DNA of 64,000 nt. Origin: Acidiferrum sp963764675 (GTDB lineage Bacteria; Acidobacteriota; Terriglobia; Acidiferrales; UBA7541). The DNA is taken from assembly GCA_963764675.1 (NCBI GenBank), contig CAVXTQ010000011.1, positions 248,001 through 312,000 of the forward strand. The letters run 5' to 3'. A program made the translations under genes and the position numbers. The notes beneath the pieces are model-generated. The model made no database searches. It saw nothing but the letters and a program-made list of their open reading frames with translations, and was not told where the DNA came from. Below are positions 1 to 8,387 of the stretch, in pieces; the stretch's first letter is position 1; every line of letters begins with the position of its first letter.

Positions 1-542
1 CCCGTATCGTCGAAGACTTGTTCACTCTCACTCGCGCCGATTCCGGTCAATACCCGCTTTCCCCGCAGGACTTCTATCTCGATGAGCTGGTGGCCAGTTG
101 CGTCCACTCGGCCCGCACTCTGGCGCTTGCCAAGAACATCGCATTGACGGTCAACACTCCCGGCGAGCTCCCGATTCGTGCCGACGAATCGCTGCTGCGC
201 CGCCTGCTGCTCAATTTGATCGACAACGCCATCAAATTCACTCCGCCGGGCGGCTGCATTACGGTGGCGTCCCGGGCGGCGTCCGGCGGTTTTGAGGTCA
301 CCGTCTCCGATACGGGCCCTGGTATACCCGAGGAGCTTCGCTCCCGTATCTTCGAGCGTTTTTTTCGAGTTGATCCTGCGCGTTCAAGAGCTGGGACTCC
401 CGACGGCGGCGCGGGCCTTGGGCTCTCGATCGCCCTGTGGATCGCGGAAGCGCATGAAGGTCGCCTGCAACTCGTGCGGACAGAATCCGCCGGGAGCACC
501 TTTTCCGTGTTTCTCCCCTCGGCACCTCCAACCATGTGTTAA
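1..542 (+). CDS. Sensor histidine kinase, C-terminal part (5' end outside window)
   Basis: This is the ATP-binding half of a two-component sensor kinase; the reading frame is already open at base 3, so the sensor and membrane parts lie upstream of the window. The end of the dimerisation helix is visible (RIVEDLFTLTRADSG), followed by the HATPase_c signatures in order: N box NLIDNAIKFTPPGG, G1 box DTGPGIP, F box IFERFFRVD and G2 box GGAGLGLSIA. The family autophosphorylates a His in the missing N-terminal part and passes phosphate to a response regulator, probably encoded just upstream. It lies 76 bases before an RND efflux operon on the same strand, so it may control that operon, which is inference from position only. 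Confidence 0.9.
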   Translation, partial: RIVEDLFTLTRADSGQYPLSPQDFYLDELVASCVHSARTLALAKNIALTVNTPGELPIRADESLLRRLLLNLIDNAIKFTPPGGCITVASRAASGGFEVTVSDTGPGIPEELRSRIFERFFRVDPARSRAGTPDGGAGLGLSIALWIAEAHEGRLQLVRTESAGSTFSVFLPSAPPTMC

Positions 543-618
543 TGCTGCGTTTATCTCGCCCCCGCTAACGTTGATTTTAGTCGCGATCGCTCCACGCGGC
601 CTCGTACGGCATACCTCG

Positions 619-2013
619 ATGAAGATAAATTCCTTTCGTTGCGCGCTCATGTTGGCTGGAATGTCCGTCTCCTTCCTCTCCGGGCCATTGCCGGCGCAAC
701 AGCTTCGCCTTTCTCTGCCTTCGGGCGCTCCCACCCGCCCCGACCCGCAGGCTGCCACCTCGACGAGTCAGCCGCTTACCATCACGCTCGACGACGCGCT
801 GGCCCGCGCGCGAAAAAACGGTACCGCGTTTCAGGGCGCATTGACCGAAGCTGCCGTGGCTCATGAGGACAAAACCCAAGCCCGCGACGCTCTGCTCCCG
901 AACGTCAACTACAACAACCAGGTCCTTTACACCCAGGGAAACGGACCTGGCACCACCGTCCGCTATATCGCCAACAATGCGGTGCACGAATACATCAGCC
1001 AAGCCAATGTCCACGAAGCCCTCGACGTCGCCGCATTCGCTGACCTTCGCCGGGCATCTGCTGCCGCGGCTGCAGCTCGCGCGCGGGCTGAAATCGCTTC
1101 TCGCGGACTGGTAGTCACCGTCGTCCAAAGCTACTTCGGCGTCTTGGCAGCTCAGAACAGGCTGGACCTCGCTCAAAAAACCGCCGCCGAAGGTGAACAA
1201 TTTCTGAAGCTCACCCAGGATCTCGAGCACGGCGGTGAGGTCGCTCACTCCGACGTCATCAAGGCCGAGCTGCAAATGCGCGAGCGGCGGCGCCAGCTCC
1301 AAGAAGCGCAACTCGCCGTCCTCAATGCCCGCCTCGATCTGGCCGTCCTGATTTTCCCGGACTTCAACGACAACTTCGCTCTCACGGACGATCTCCATGC
1401 CGATGTTGCTCTACCCACACTGCCGGAAGTTCAGCAGCAAGCGGCCCGCGACAATCCGGACGTCCGCGCCGCACTGGAAACCGTTCGTGAAGCCGGCCAC
1501 GAAGTCACAGCCCAGCGCGCCGGCTACCTGCCCTCTCTGGGTTTGGACTATTTCTACGGCATCGATTCGGCTCAATTCGCCACCAACACTTTCATCAACG
1601 GACAAAAGTTCCAGAATCTCGGCTCTTCCGCCTCCGCAACCCTCAACATCCCCATTTGGAATTGGGGCGCCACGCAAAGCCGCATCAAACAAGCCGAGTT
1701 GCGGCGCACTCAAGCGCAGCGTGAGCTGTCCCTCGCCCAGCGCAAACTGCTCGCGGCAATTCAGTCTCGCTACGCCGAAGCGGAAACGGCTCGCAACGAA
1801 CTCTCCGATCTCAGCCGCTCCGCGCAGCTTGCCGCCGAGAGCCTCAAGCTCACCACGCTTCGCTACAAAGGCGGCGAGACCACTGTTCTCGAAGTCGTCG
1901 ACGCGCAAAACTCCTTCGCGTCATCCAATGGCAGCTACCAGGATGGTGCGCTTCGCTATCGCGTCGCCCTCGCCAATCTCCAAACACTCACGGGAGTCCT
2001 TACTACTCCATGA
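619..2013 (+). CDS. TolC-type outer membrane efflux protein
   Basis: This is the outer-membrane channel of a tripartite efflux system, 464 residues. I start it at ATG 619 because it gives a clean signal peptide (MKINSFRCALMLAGMSVSFL... ending near PLPAQQ); the frame is open upstream to 292 but that stretch is the kinase gene read in another frame. After the signal come two outer-membrane-efflux-protein repeats, with long Ala/Gln/Glu-rich coiled-coil helices around residues 95-180 and 300-400, and the usual C-terminal pattern (LTTLRYKGGETTVLEVVDAQ) of this family. Its stop codon overlaps the start of the adaptor gene by four bases, so the two are translationally coupled. The substrate cannot be read from the sequence. 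Confidence 0.9.
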   Translation: MKINSFRCALMLAGMSVSFLSGPLPAQQLRLSLPSGAPTRPDPQAATSTSQPLTITLDDALARARKNGTAFQGALTEAAVAHEDKTQARDALLPNVNYNNQVLYTQGNGPGTTVRYIANNAVHEYISQANVHEALDVAAFADLRRASAAAAAARARAEIASRGLVVTVVQSYFGVLAAQNRLDLAQKTAAEGEQFLKLTQDLEHGGEVAHSDVIKAELQMRERRRQLQEAQLAVLNARLDLAVLIFPDFNDNFALTDDLHADVALPTLPEVQQQAARDNPDVRAALETVREAGHEVTAQRAGYLPSLGLDYFYGIDSAQFATNTFINGQKFQNLGSSASATLNIPIWNWGATQSRIKQAELRRTQAQRELSLAQRKLLAAIQSRYAEAETARNELSDLSRSAQLAAESLKLTTLRYKGGETTVLEVVDAQNSFASSNGSYQDGALRYRVALANLQTLTGVLTTP

Positions 2014-3326
2014 ACCCGAAGCACCGTCGTTCTTCGTCACTCTGTTCTCCTTGCGTCCGCCTCGTGCTGCCGCTCCTTGTCTTTGTCTTCGGAGGGTGTG
2101 GTGCTCAGCAGAAAGAACAAGAAGCCGTCGTGCCCGTCCAGGTGACTCCCGCGTCCGCCGGCGAGATCTCGCAGGTGGTTTCCGCCGAAGCCGTGGTCTT
2201 TCCGCTGCAGCAGGCCGTCGTCGCACCCAAGATTACTTCCACGATCAAGTCGTTCCTGGTCCAGCGCGGCAACAAAGTTCACAAAGGCCAATTGCTTGCG
2301 GTGCTGGAAAATGCCGACCTCTCCGCCGCCACCGAGCAAAGCAAAGGCGAGTACGAGCAAGCCGAGGCCAGCTACACCACCACCACCGGTGCGAGCTTGC
2401 CCGAACAGATTCAGAAGGCCGAGCTAGATGCCGCTGCCGCGAAAACGTCTTTCGAAGCCCAGCAAAAAGTGTACGACAGCCGCAAAGATCTGTTCCAACA
2501 GGGAGCCCTGCCGCGCCGCGATCTGGACGCGGGTGAGGTAGCCCTCGCGCAAGCCCGTAGTCAATTTGAACAAGCCCAGAAGCAACTCGATGACCTGCAC
2601 CGCATCGGCCGCGAGCAAGCCCTCAAATCCGCCACCGGCCAGTTGTCCGCCGCCAAGGGTAAATATCTCGGCGCCGAAGCGCAGTACAGCTACTCGCAGA
2701 TTCGCAGCCCCATCGACGGCGTGATTACCGACCGGCCGCAATATCCCGGTGAGCTTGCCACGGCCAATCAGCCTCTGCTGACTGTAATGGATCTGTCGAA
2801 GCTCATCGCCAAGGCGCACATCGCGCAATCGCAAGCCGCGTTTTTTAAGGTCGGCAATCCTGCAACCCTCGTGGTCTCCGGCGTCGATGAGCCGGTCAAG
2901 GGCCGCTTGAGCTTGATCAGCCCCGCGCTTGATCCTGGCAGCACCACGATCGAGGTGTGGGTCGAGGTGACCAAGCCTCCCTCACAGCTCAAGCCGGGAA
3001 TGACCGTACAGGTTTCCGTCTCCGCGCGTACCGTCCCTAATGCCGTCGTCGTTCCCGCTTCCGCCGTCTTCAAGAACGCGGAAGGCGCAGAATACGTTGT
3101 CGTCGCTGGGTCAGACAATGTCGCTCACACCAAGACGGTGCAAACCGGAATTCACGGTGCCGACCAAGTTCAGATCACCAGTGGAATTATTCTTGGCGAC
3201 CAGGTGATTACCTCCGGCGGCTACGCGTTACCCGATAAGACCAAAATCAAAGTGGAATCTGCAGCTCCCTCCGGCAAGGAGCCAGACGACGACAAGACTC
3301 CGCCAGCCCAAAAGGAAAAGGACTAG
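2010..3326 (+). CDS. RND efflux periplasmic adaptor lipoprotein (membrane fusion protein)
   Basis: This 438-residue adaptor links the inner-membrane pump to the TolC-like channel. It has a lipoprotein signal with a lipobox (VFGGC, Cys near residue 30), so it is anchored by lipid. After that come the two halves of a biotinyl-lipoyl-like domain (around residues 65-95 and 225-250, the second containing SYSQIRSPIDGVITDR) separated by an alpha-helical hairpin rich in Gln, Glu and Ala, then beta-barrel and membrane-proximal domains. The C-terminal tail is highly charged (DDDKTPPAQKEKD). It overlaps the upstream gene (ATGA) and is followed after six bases by the pump gene, forming one operon. Confidence 0.92.
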   Translation: MNPKHRRSSSLCSPCVRLVLPLLVFVFGGCGAQQKEQEAVVPVQVTPASAGEISQVVSAEAVVFPLQQAVVAPKITSTIKSFLVQRGNKVHKGQLLAVLENADLSAATEQSKGEYEQAEASYTTTTGASLPEQIQKAELDAAAAKTSFEAQQKVYDSRKDLFQQGALPRRDLDAGEVALAQARSQFEQAQKQLDDLHRIGREQALKSATGQLSAAKGKYLGAEAQYSYSQIRSPIDGVITDRPQYPGELATANQPLLTVMDLSKLIAKAHIAQSQAAFFKVGNPATLVVSGVDEPVKGRLSLISPALDPGSTTIEVWVEVTKPPSQLKPGMTVQVSVSARTVPNAVVVPASAVFKNAEGAEYVVVAGSDNVAHTKTVQTGIHGADQVQITSGIILGDQVITSGGYALPDKTKIKVESAAPSGKEPDDDKTPPAQKEKD

Positions 3327-3332
3327 CCTGGC

Positions 3333-6300
3333 ATGGACGAGCGGCCCGCAGTGTCGTCTGCCCCTGGTCCCAAAGAAACCGGCGCGTACTGGTTTCAGCG
3401 TCTCTCGCGGCCCACACTGTTTCTCATCGTCAGCCTCGCGCTCGTCGGCGTCTATTTGGCCTTCACCATTCCCGTCTCCGTCTTTCCCAACACCGATTTT
3501 CCTCGCGTGGTGATTGGCGTTGACAACGGCGTCATGCCCATCGATCAGATGCTGGTCACGATCACGCGCCCCATCGAAGAAGCCGTCAACAGCGTTCCCG
3601 GTTTGCAACGCGTCGTCTCCACCACCAGCCGTGGCTCCGCCGAAGTCAGCCTGTTCTTTGAGTGGAACAGCGACATGGTCCTGACTTTACAGCGCGTCGA
3701 TGCCGTCGTCGCCCGCCTTCAGTCGGAATTGCCCGCCACCACGAAGATCGAAACGCATCGGCTAACGTTCGCCACATTCCCGATCCTCGGCTACAGCCTG
3801 ACTTCGGATTCGCTCTCGCAAGACAAACTGTGGGAAATCGCTACGTACGACATCAAGCCCCGGCTGAATCGCCTTGATGGTGTCGCGTCCGTCCTCGTGC
3901 AAGGCGGCCGCGTGCCGGAGTTTCAAGTAACGCCGGACCCTGCGCGTTTGCTTTCGGCGGGCATCACCGTCGCCGACATTCTCGACGCTATTCGCCGCAC
4001 CAATCTGATCGATTCCCCTGGCCTTCTCGAGCACGATCATCAGTTGGTCTTGGGCCTCGTTAGCGGCCGCGTGCGCACTCCAAACGAAATCGCCCAGATC
4101 GTCGTGAAGAATTCTCCTGCAGGCGTGCCCACTCGCGTGGGAGATATCGCCGCAATCTCCCCCGCCGTTGCTCCGGTCTACACCATGGTCACCGCGAACG
4201 GAAAGCAGGCCGTTCTCGTCAGCATCAATCGCCAGCCGGACAGCAACACGATCTCGGTTGCCGACGAAGTGCACAAGCAAATCCAACAGTTGGCTCTCAG
4301 CTTGCCTTCCGGTGTGCATCTCGAGCCGTTCTACGACCAGTCCACCATCGTGCACGACTCCATCGCCAGCGTTCGCGACGCCGTCCTCCTCGGTCTTCTT
4401 CTGTCCTCTGCGATTCTGGTTCTCTTTCTGCGCGACTGGGGAACATCCCTGGTCGCCGGTCTAGTCATTCCTGCGACTCTTCTTCTCACCTTCATCGTGC
4501 TGAAGATGACCGGTCAAAGCTTCAACTTGATGACCTTGGGCGGCTTGGCCGCGGCCGTCGGGCTGGTCATAGACGATGCCATCGTCGTCCTGGAAAACAT
4601 TGTGTTGCACCGCGATGCGGGCGAAGACCGCCTGCAGGCCATTCAAAGCGCACTCCGCGAAATGACCATTCCCCTCATCGGCTCGACCATCACCCCGATC
4701 GTCGTGTTTCTTCCGCTCGTCTCTATCACCGGCGTCACCGGCAGCTTTTTCCGCGCACTGGCAATCACCATGACCGTCGCCCTTCTTACTTCGCTTCTGC
4801 TCGCCCTTACGCTTACACCTACTCTCAGCCAATACCTGGTTCGTCGGAAATTGGTCTCCGGAGAGCCGTCTGCCCCCGCCGTCCACCCATCACAATCGCC
4901 GGACGCCGCCGCATTGTTCGCGGCGGAAGACGCGCACCTTTCCGGAATTTTTGGTCGTGTGGTTGCGTTCTACGAACGTATCATGGAGCGCCTCTTGGCT
5001 CGTCCGCTCCTGCTGGCGGTTAGCTCGATCATCATCATTGCTCTCACCTACGGGTGCTATCGTCTGCTGGGAACTGACCTGCTTCCGGAAATGGATGAGG
5101 GCGGCTTCATTCTCGACTACTACACGCCGCCCGGAAGTTCGCTCGCTGAATCCGATCGCATACTGCAGCGTATCGAGCGTGTTCTGCGCGCCACGCCAGA
5201 GGTCGAGAACACCTCTCGGCGTACAGGCCTGCAACTCGGCCTAGCCGCTGTCACCGAAGCCAACCGTGGCGACTTCACCGTAAAGCTCAAGTCCAAGCGT
5301 GACCGCGGAATTGACGAAGTCATCGACGACGTGCGCGCGCAAATAAAGAAAACCGAGCCCTCCACCGACGTCGAATTCGTGCAGGTGCTCCAGGACATGA
5401 TCGGCGACCTCAGCAACGAGCCAGAGCCCATCGTCATCAAGCTCTTTTCACAGGACCCGCAATCGCTCTTGCAGGCCGGTCCGAGAGTCGCGGAGGCGAT
5501 CGGAAAAGCTCCAGGCATCGTCGACGTCCTCGACGGAGTCGAGAACACCATCAGCGGTCCGGCAGTCACGTTTGAGGTGAATCCTTATATTGCCGCGCGC
5601 TCGGGCTTCACCGCGGAGGAAATCTCCGTGGACGCATCGGCATTACTCGAAGGCGAACCTGCCGCGGCGCCCGTGGTCCTCAACGACCGCTCCTACCCTA
5701 TTCGCGTTCGTTTCCCGGAGCAAAACCGCGCGACCCTCGAGCAGATGACGAACACATTGCTGACCAGCGCCGCCGGCCGCTCCGCAACGCTTGGCGCGCT
5801 GGCCACCGTGATCCAAGATCCCGGCCAAACGGAAATCCGCCGTGAAAATCTCCAACGCCTCCTTCAGGTCACCGCCAGACTCGAAGGCACCGACCTAGGA
5901 ACCGGCATGGCCGCCGTGCAAAGAGCTGTGAACGATCTCCATTTGCCGTCCTCCATTCGCGTTGAATACGGCGGCACCTTTCAAGAACAGCAGAAGTCCT
6001 TCCGCGACCTCGCCATGGTCTTTTTTCTCGCACTGCTGTTGCTCTTCGTGGTCTTGCTGTTCGAGTTCCGCACTTTCTCCGCTCCCTCGGCCATTCTTTC
6101 GTCAGCGATCCTTTCCACGTTCGGAGGATTCCTCGCTCTGCTGGTTACCCGCACGACCTTTAACGTGGCTTCCTTCATGGGCATGATCATGGTGATCGGC
6201 ATCGTCGCGAAAAACGGAATCCTGCTCCTGGATGCCGAGAGCCGTTTTCGATCGCTGGGTTTCGCCGCGCGCGACGCGATGATGCAGGCCGGCCGCCGCC

Positions 6301-6509
6301 GCCTGCGTCCTATCGCCATGACCGCCCTCGCCACCATCGCCGGCATGCTGCCCCTCGCCCTCGGCCTGGGCGCCGGCTCACAAATGCTGCAGCCTCTCGC
6401 CATCACGGTAATCGGCGGCCTGCTCAGCTCCATGGTTTTGTCGCTCGTGTTCACGCCAATCATCAATTTCTACTTGCAGCGTGCACCGGAGCTCGAATCG
6501 AGCCTCTAA
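3333..6509 (+). CDS. RND-family efflux permease
   Basis: This is a 1058-residue inner-membrane proton-driven pump of the AcrB/CusA superfamily, full length for the family. It has the internal duplication expected: transmembrane helix near residue 30, a large periplasmic loop, helices around 350-500, a second loop, and helices around 895-1045. The proton-relay acidic pair in transmembrane helix 4 is present (VGLVIDDAIVVLENI, Asp414 and Asp415). It is the third gene of the operon with the TolC-like and adaptor genes. It resembles uncharacterised environmental RND pumps more than a named drug or metal exporter; I see no Met-rich metal pathway that would make it a heavy-metal pump. Confidence 0.93.
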   Translation: MDERPAVSSAPGPKETGAYWFQRLSRPTLFLIVSLALVGVYLAFTIPVSVFPNTDFPRVVIGVDNGVMPIDQMLVTITRPIEEAVNSVPGLQRVVSTTSRGSAEVSLFFEWNSDMVLTLQRVDAVVARLQSELPATTKIETHRLTFATFPILGYSLTSDSLSQDKLWEIATYDIKPRLNRLDGVASVLVQGGRVPEFQVTPDPARLLSAGITVADILDAIRRTNLIDSPGLLEHDHQLVLGLVSGRVRTPNEIAQIVVKNSPAGVPTRVGDIAAISPAVAPVYTMVTANGKQAVLVSINRQPDSNTISVADEVHKQIQQLALSLPSGVHLEPFYDQSTIVHDSIASVRDAVLLGLLLSSAILVLFLRDWGTSLVAGLVIPATLLLTFIVLKMTGQSFNLMTLGGLAAAVGLVIDDAIVVLENIVLHRDAGEDRLQAIQSALREMTIPLIGSTITPIVVFLPLVSITGVTGSFFRALAITMTVALLTSLLLALTLTPTLSQYLVRRKLVSGEPSAPAVHPSQSPDAAALFAAEDAHLSGIFGRVVAFYERIMERLLARPLLLAVSSIIIIALTYGCYRLLGTDLLPEMDEGGFILDYYTPPGSSLAESDRILQRIERVLRATPEVENTSRRTGLQLGLAAVTEANRGDFTVKLKSKRDRGIDEVIDDVRAQIKKTEPSTDVEFVQVLQDMIGDLSNEPEPIVIKLFSQDPQSLLQAGPRVAEAIGKAPGIVDVLDGVENTISGPAVTFEVNPYIAARSGFTAEEISVDASALLEGEPAAAPVVLNDRSYPIRVRFPEQNRATLEQMTNTLLTSAAGRSATLGALATVIQDPGQTEIRRENLQRLLQVTARLEGTDLGTGMAAVQRAVNDLHLPSSIRVEYGGTFQEQQKSFRDLAMVFFLALLLLFVVLLFEFRTFSAPSAILSSAILSTFGGFLALLVTRTTFNVASFMGMIMVIGIVAKNGILLLDAESRFRSLGFAARDAMMQAGRRRLRPIAMTALATIAGMLPLALGLGAGSQMLQPLAITVIGGLLSSMVLSLVFTPIINFYLQRAPELESSL

Positions 6510-6530
6510 CCACTTCCAGGAATGCGGCCG

Positions 6531-6559
6531 CCGCGCCCAAAAGCGCGGTATTGCTTTTT
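6531..6559 (+). terminator. Probable Rho-independent terminator after the RND operon
   Basis: The inverted repeat CCGCGC (6531-6536) and GCGCGG (6543-6548) encloses a six-base loop and is followed by a T-rich stretch, TATTGCTTTTT, to 6559. It begins 22 bases after the stop of the RND permease gene, where the three-gene efflux operon should end. The stem is short, so termination strength is uncertain. Confidence 0.55.
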
Positions 6560-6670
6560 GTCCGCTGACGATGTAATTACAGGGTCCCCAGGGCCTCTTT
6601 AGCGCCCTCTTGTTGTATGTGCCGCCCCGGCCGCAGTCGCCGCTCGCGGTTGCATTCAAGGAGCTCAGGA

Positions 6671-8035
6671 ATGGCCCTTCTATCCTTCCTAGACCGCGAG
6701 AAGTCCATCGCTCAGTCGGGTTACAGCCGCTGGCTTGTTCCTCCGGCTGCGCTGGCGATTCACCTTTCCATCGGTCAAGCCTACGCCTTCAGCGTGTTCA
6801 AGATTCCGCTGACGCAGCTCTTGGGAGTCGGCAAGTCCGCGCCGGACGATTGGAAGCAGACGCAGATTGCTTGGATTTTCTCGCTCGCCATCGTAATGCT
6901 CGGACTCTCCGCGGCAACCTTCGGTAAATGGCTGGAAGGCGCGGGCCCCCGGAAAGCGATGTTCGCCTCCGCCGTCTGCTTCGCGCTGGGATTCTATATT
7001 TCCTATCTGGGCGTGATCGGGCATCAGCTTTGGCTGCTCTACCTAGGGTATGGAGTCGTTGGTGGCACGGGATTGGGGCTCGGCTACATCTCCCCGGTAT
7101 CGACGCTGATCAAGTGGTTTCCTGATCGCCCGGGACTTGCCACCGGAATGGCGATCATGGGATTCGGCGGCGGTGCCATGATCGGCTCTCCGCTCGCGAT
7201 CAAACTCATGGCCCACTTCCGCACGTCCACCGACGTGGGTGTCGGGAAGACCTTTCTAGTCATGGGCACCCTCTATTTCGTGTTCATGATGTTCGGGGTG
7301 TTCACCGTGCGCGTGCCGCAGCCAGGTTGGAAGCCGGAAGGTTGGACCGCCCCTGCAAAGCCGAACGCGATGATCACCACCCGCAACGTGGAGGTGAACA
7401 CCGCGTTCACCACGCCACAATTCTGGCTTCTCTGGATCGTACTGTGTACCAACGTGACGGCGGGAATCGGGATCATCGAGCAAGCCTCGCCGATGATTCA
7501 GGAGCTCTTCAAGGGCACTATCGGTCCGGTAGCCGCCGGTGGATTTGTGGGCCTGTTGAGCTTGTTCAATATGGCGGGACGCTTCTTCTGGTCTTCCGTT
7601 TCGGACTACATCGGAAGAAAGCCCACCTACTTTGTGTTCTTCGCGCTGGGAGCGTTGCTGTACTTCTTCCTCCCGCAAACGGGCGCCAATCACTTGAACA
7701 GTGTCCAGTTGTTCGTAGGCATCTCGGCCGTGCTCCTCAGCATGTATGGAGGCGGCTTTGCAACCATCCCTGCGTACCTCCGCGATATGTTCGGCACATA
7801 CCACGTGAGCGCGATCCATGGGCGGCTGCTGACCGCTTGGTCCACCGCCGGAGTGCTTGGCCCCGTGCTGGTCAACTACATGCGTGAATATCAATTGCAG
7901 CATGGAGCCGATAAGGCGAGCGCATATCAAAGCGTGCTGCACGTAATGGCTGGGTTGCTAGTGGTCGGATTTGTCGCGAATTTGCTCGTCCGGCCGGTGG
8001 CGCAAAAATACTGGCTTGCCGAAGGCAAAGCGTGA
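6671..8035 (+). CDS. OFA-family MFS transporter (oxalate/formate antiporter type)
   Basis: This is a 454-residue, 12-helix major-facilitator transporter of the oxalate/formate antiporter (OFA) family, which exchanges or co-transports small carboxylates. ATG 6671 is chosen because a strong ribosome site AAGGAG (6658-6663) lies seven bases before it. Visible family features are the N-terminal helix region WLVPPAALAIHLSIGQAYAF, the central PDRPGLATGMAIMGFGGG segment and the second-half SVSDYIGRKPTYF loop. It is immediately followed by a tiny membrane protein and the formate dehydrogenase genes, which makes formate or oxalate the likely substrate. That is inference; no oxalyl-CoA decarboxylase or formyl-CoA transferase is present in the window. 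Confidence 0.88.
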   Translation: MALLSFLDREKSIAQSGYSRWLVPPAALAIHLSIGQAYAFSVFKIPLTQLLGVGKSAPDDWKQTQIAWIFSLAIVMLGLSAATFGKWLEGAGPRKAMFASAVCFALGFYISYLGVIGHQLWLLYLGYGVVGGTGLGLGYISPVSTLIKWFPDRPGLATGMAIMGFGGGAMIGSPLAIKLMAHFRTSTDVGVGKTFLVMGTLYFVFMMFGVFTVRVPQPGWKPEGWTAPAKPNAMITTRNVEVNTAFTTPQFWLLWIVLCTNVTAGIGIIEQASPMIQELFKGTIGPVAAGGFVGLLSLFNMAGRFFWSSVSDYIGRKPTYFVFFALGALLYFFLPQTGANHLNSVQLFVGISAVLLSMYGGGFATIPAYLRDMFGTYHVSAIHGRLLTAWSTAGVLGPVLVNYMREYQLQHGADKASAYQSVLHVMAGLLVVGFVANLLVRPVAQKYWLAEGKA

Positions 8036-8083
8036 CAGCCGCACACCTTCGCGTGATCAGGATTGCACTGAGGAGCGATCAAC

Positions 8084-8242
8084 ATGACCGAGGACACTAA
8101 GAAGTCTTCAGCAGCGATGATCTTATTCGCCTGGCTCCTGGTCGGCGTTCCGCTCGGCTGGGGTGTGTACAACACGCTGCTCAATTCGATGAAATTGTTT
8201 CAGGCTCCTCCAGTAGTAACCATGCCTGCGGCCCCCAAGTGA
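8084..8242 (+). CDS. 52-residue single-helix membrane protein, likely partner of the OFA transporter
   Basis: This short gene encodes 52 residues with a charged N-terminus (MTEDTKKSS), one hydrophobic helix (AAMILFAWLLVGVPLGWGVY) and a Pro-rich C-terminal tail. It is supported by a good ribosome site GAGGAG (8070-8075) eight bases before ATG and by its position 48 bases after the transporter gene on the same strand. A conserved small membrane protein encoded next to OFA-type transporters fits an accessory subunit or regulator of the transporter, but its biochemical role is inferred from context only. Confidence 0.75.
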   Translation: MTEDTKKSSAAMILFAWLLVGVPLGWGVYNTLLNSMKLFQAPPVVTMPAAPK

Positions 8243-8387
8243 GTAGAGGATGAGAACAAGATTTTTCTAAGAGCCTGCTACGGCGTTCTCTCTCGCCGCG
8301 CTGCACGGCACTTTGTCCCTGTACGCGGCAAAAGGTCTCCATCTTAAAAATGTTACAATTTCCTCGCACATTCATTTCGGGGGTTCC

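Noticed and set aside
292..618. Upstream extension of the TolC-like gene
   Set aside because: It overlaps the kinase gene in another frame; the signal peptide begins only at ATG 619.
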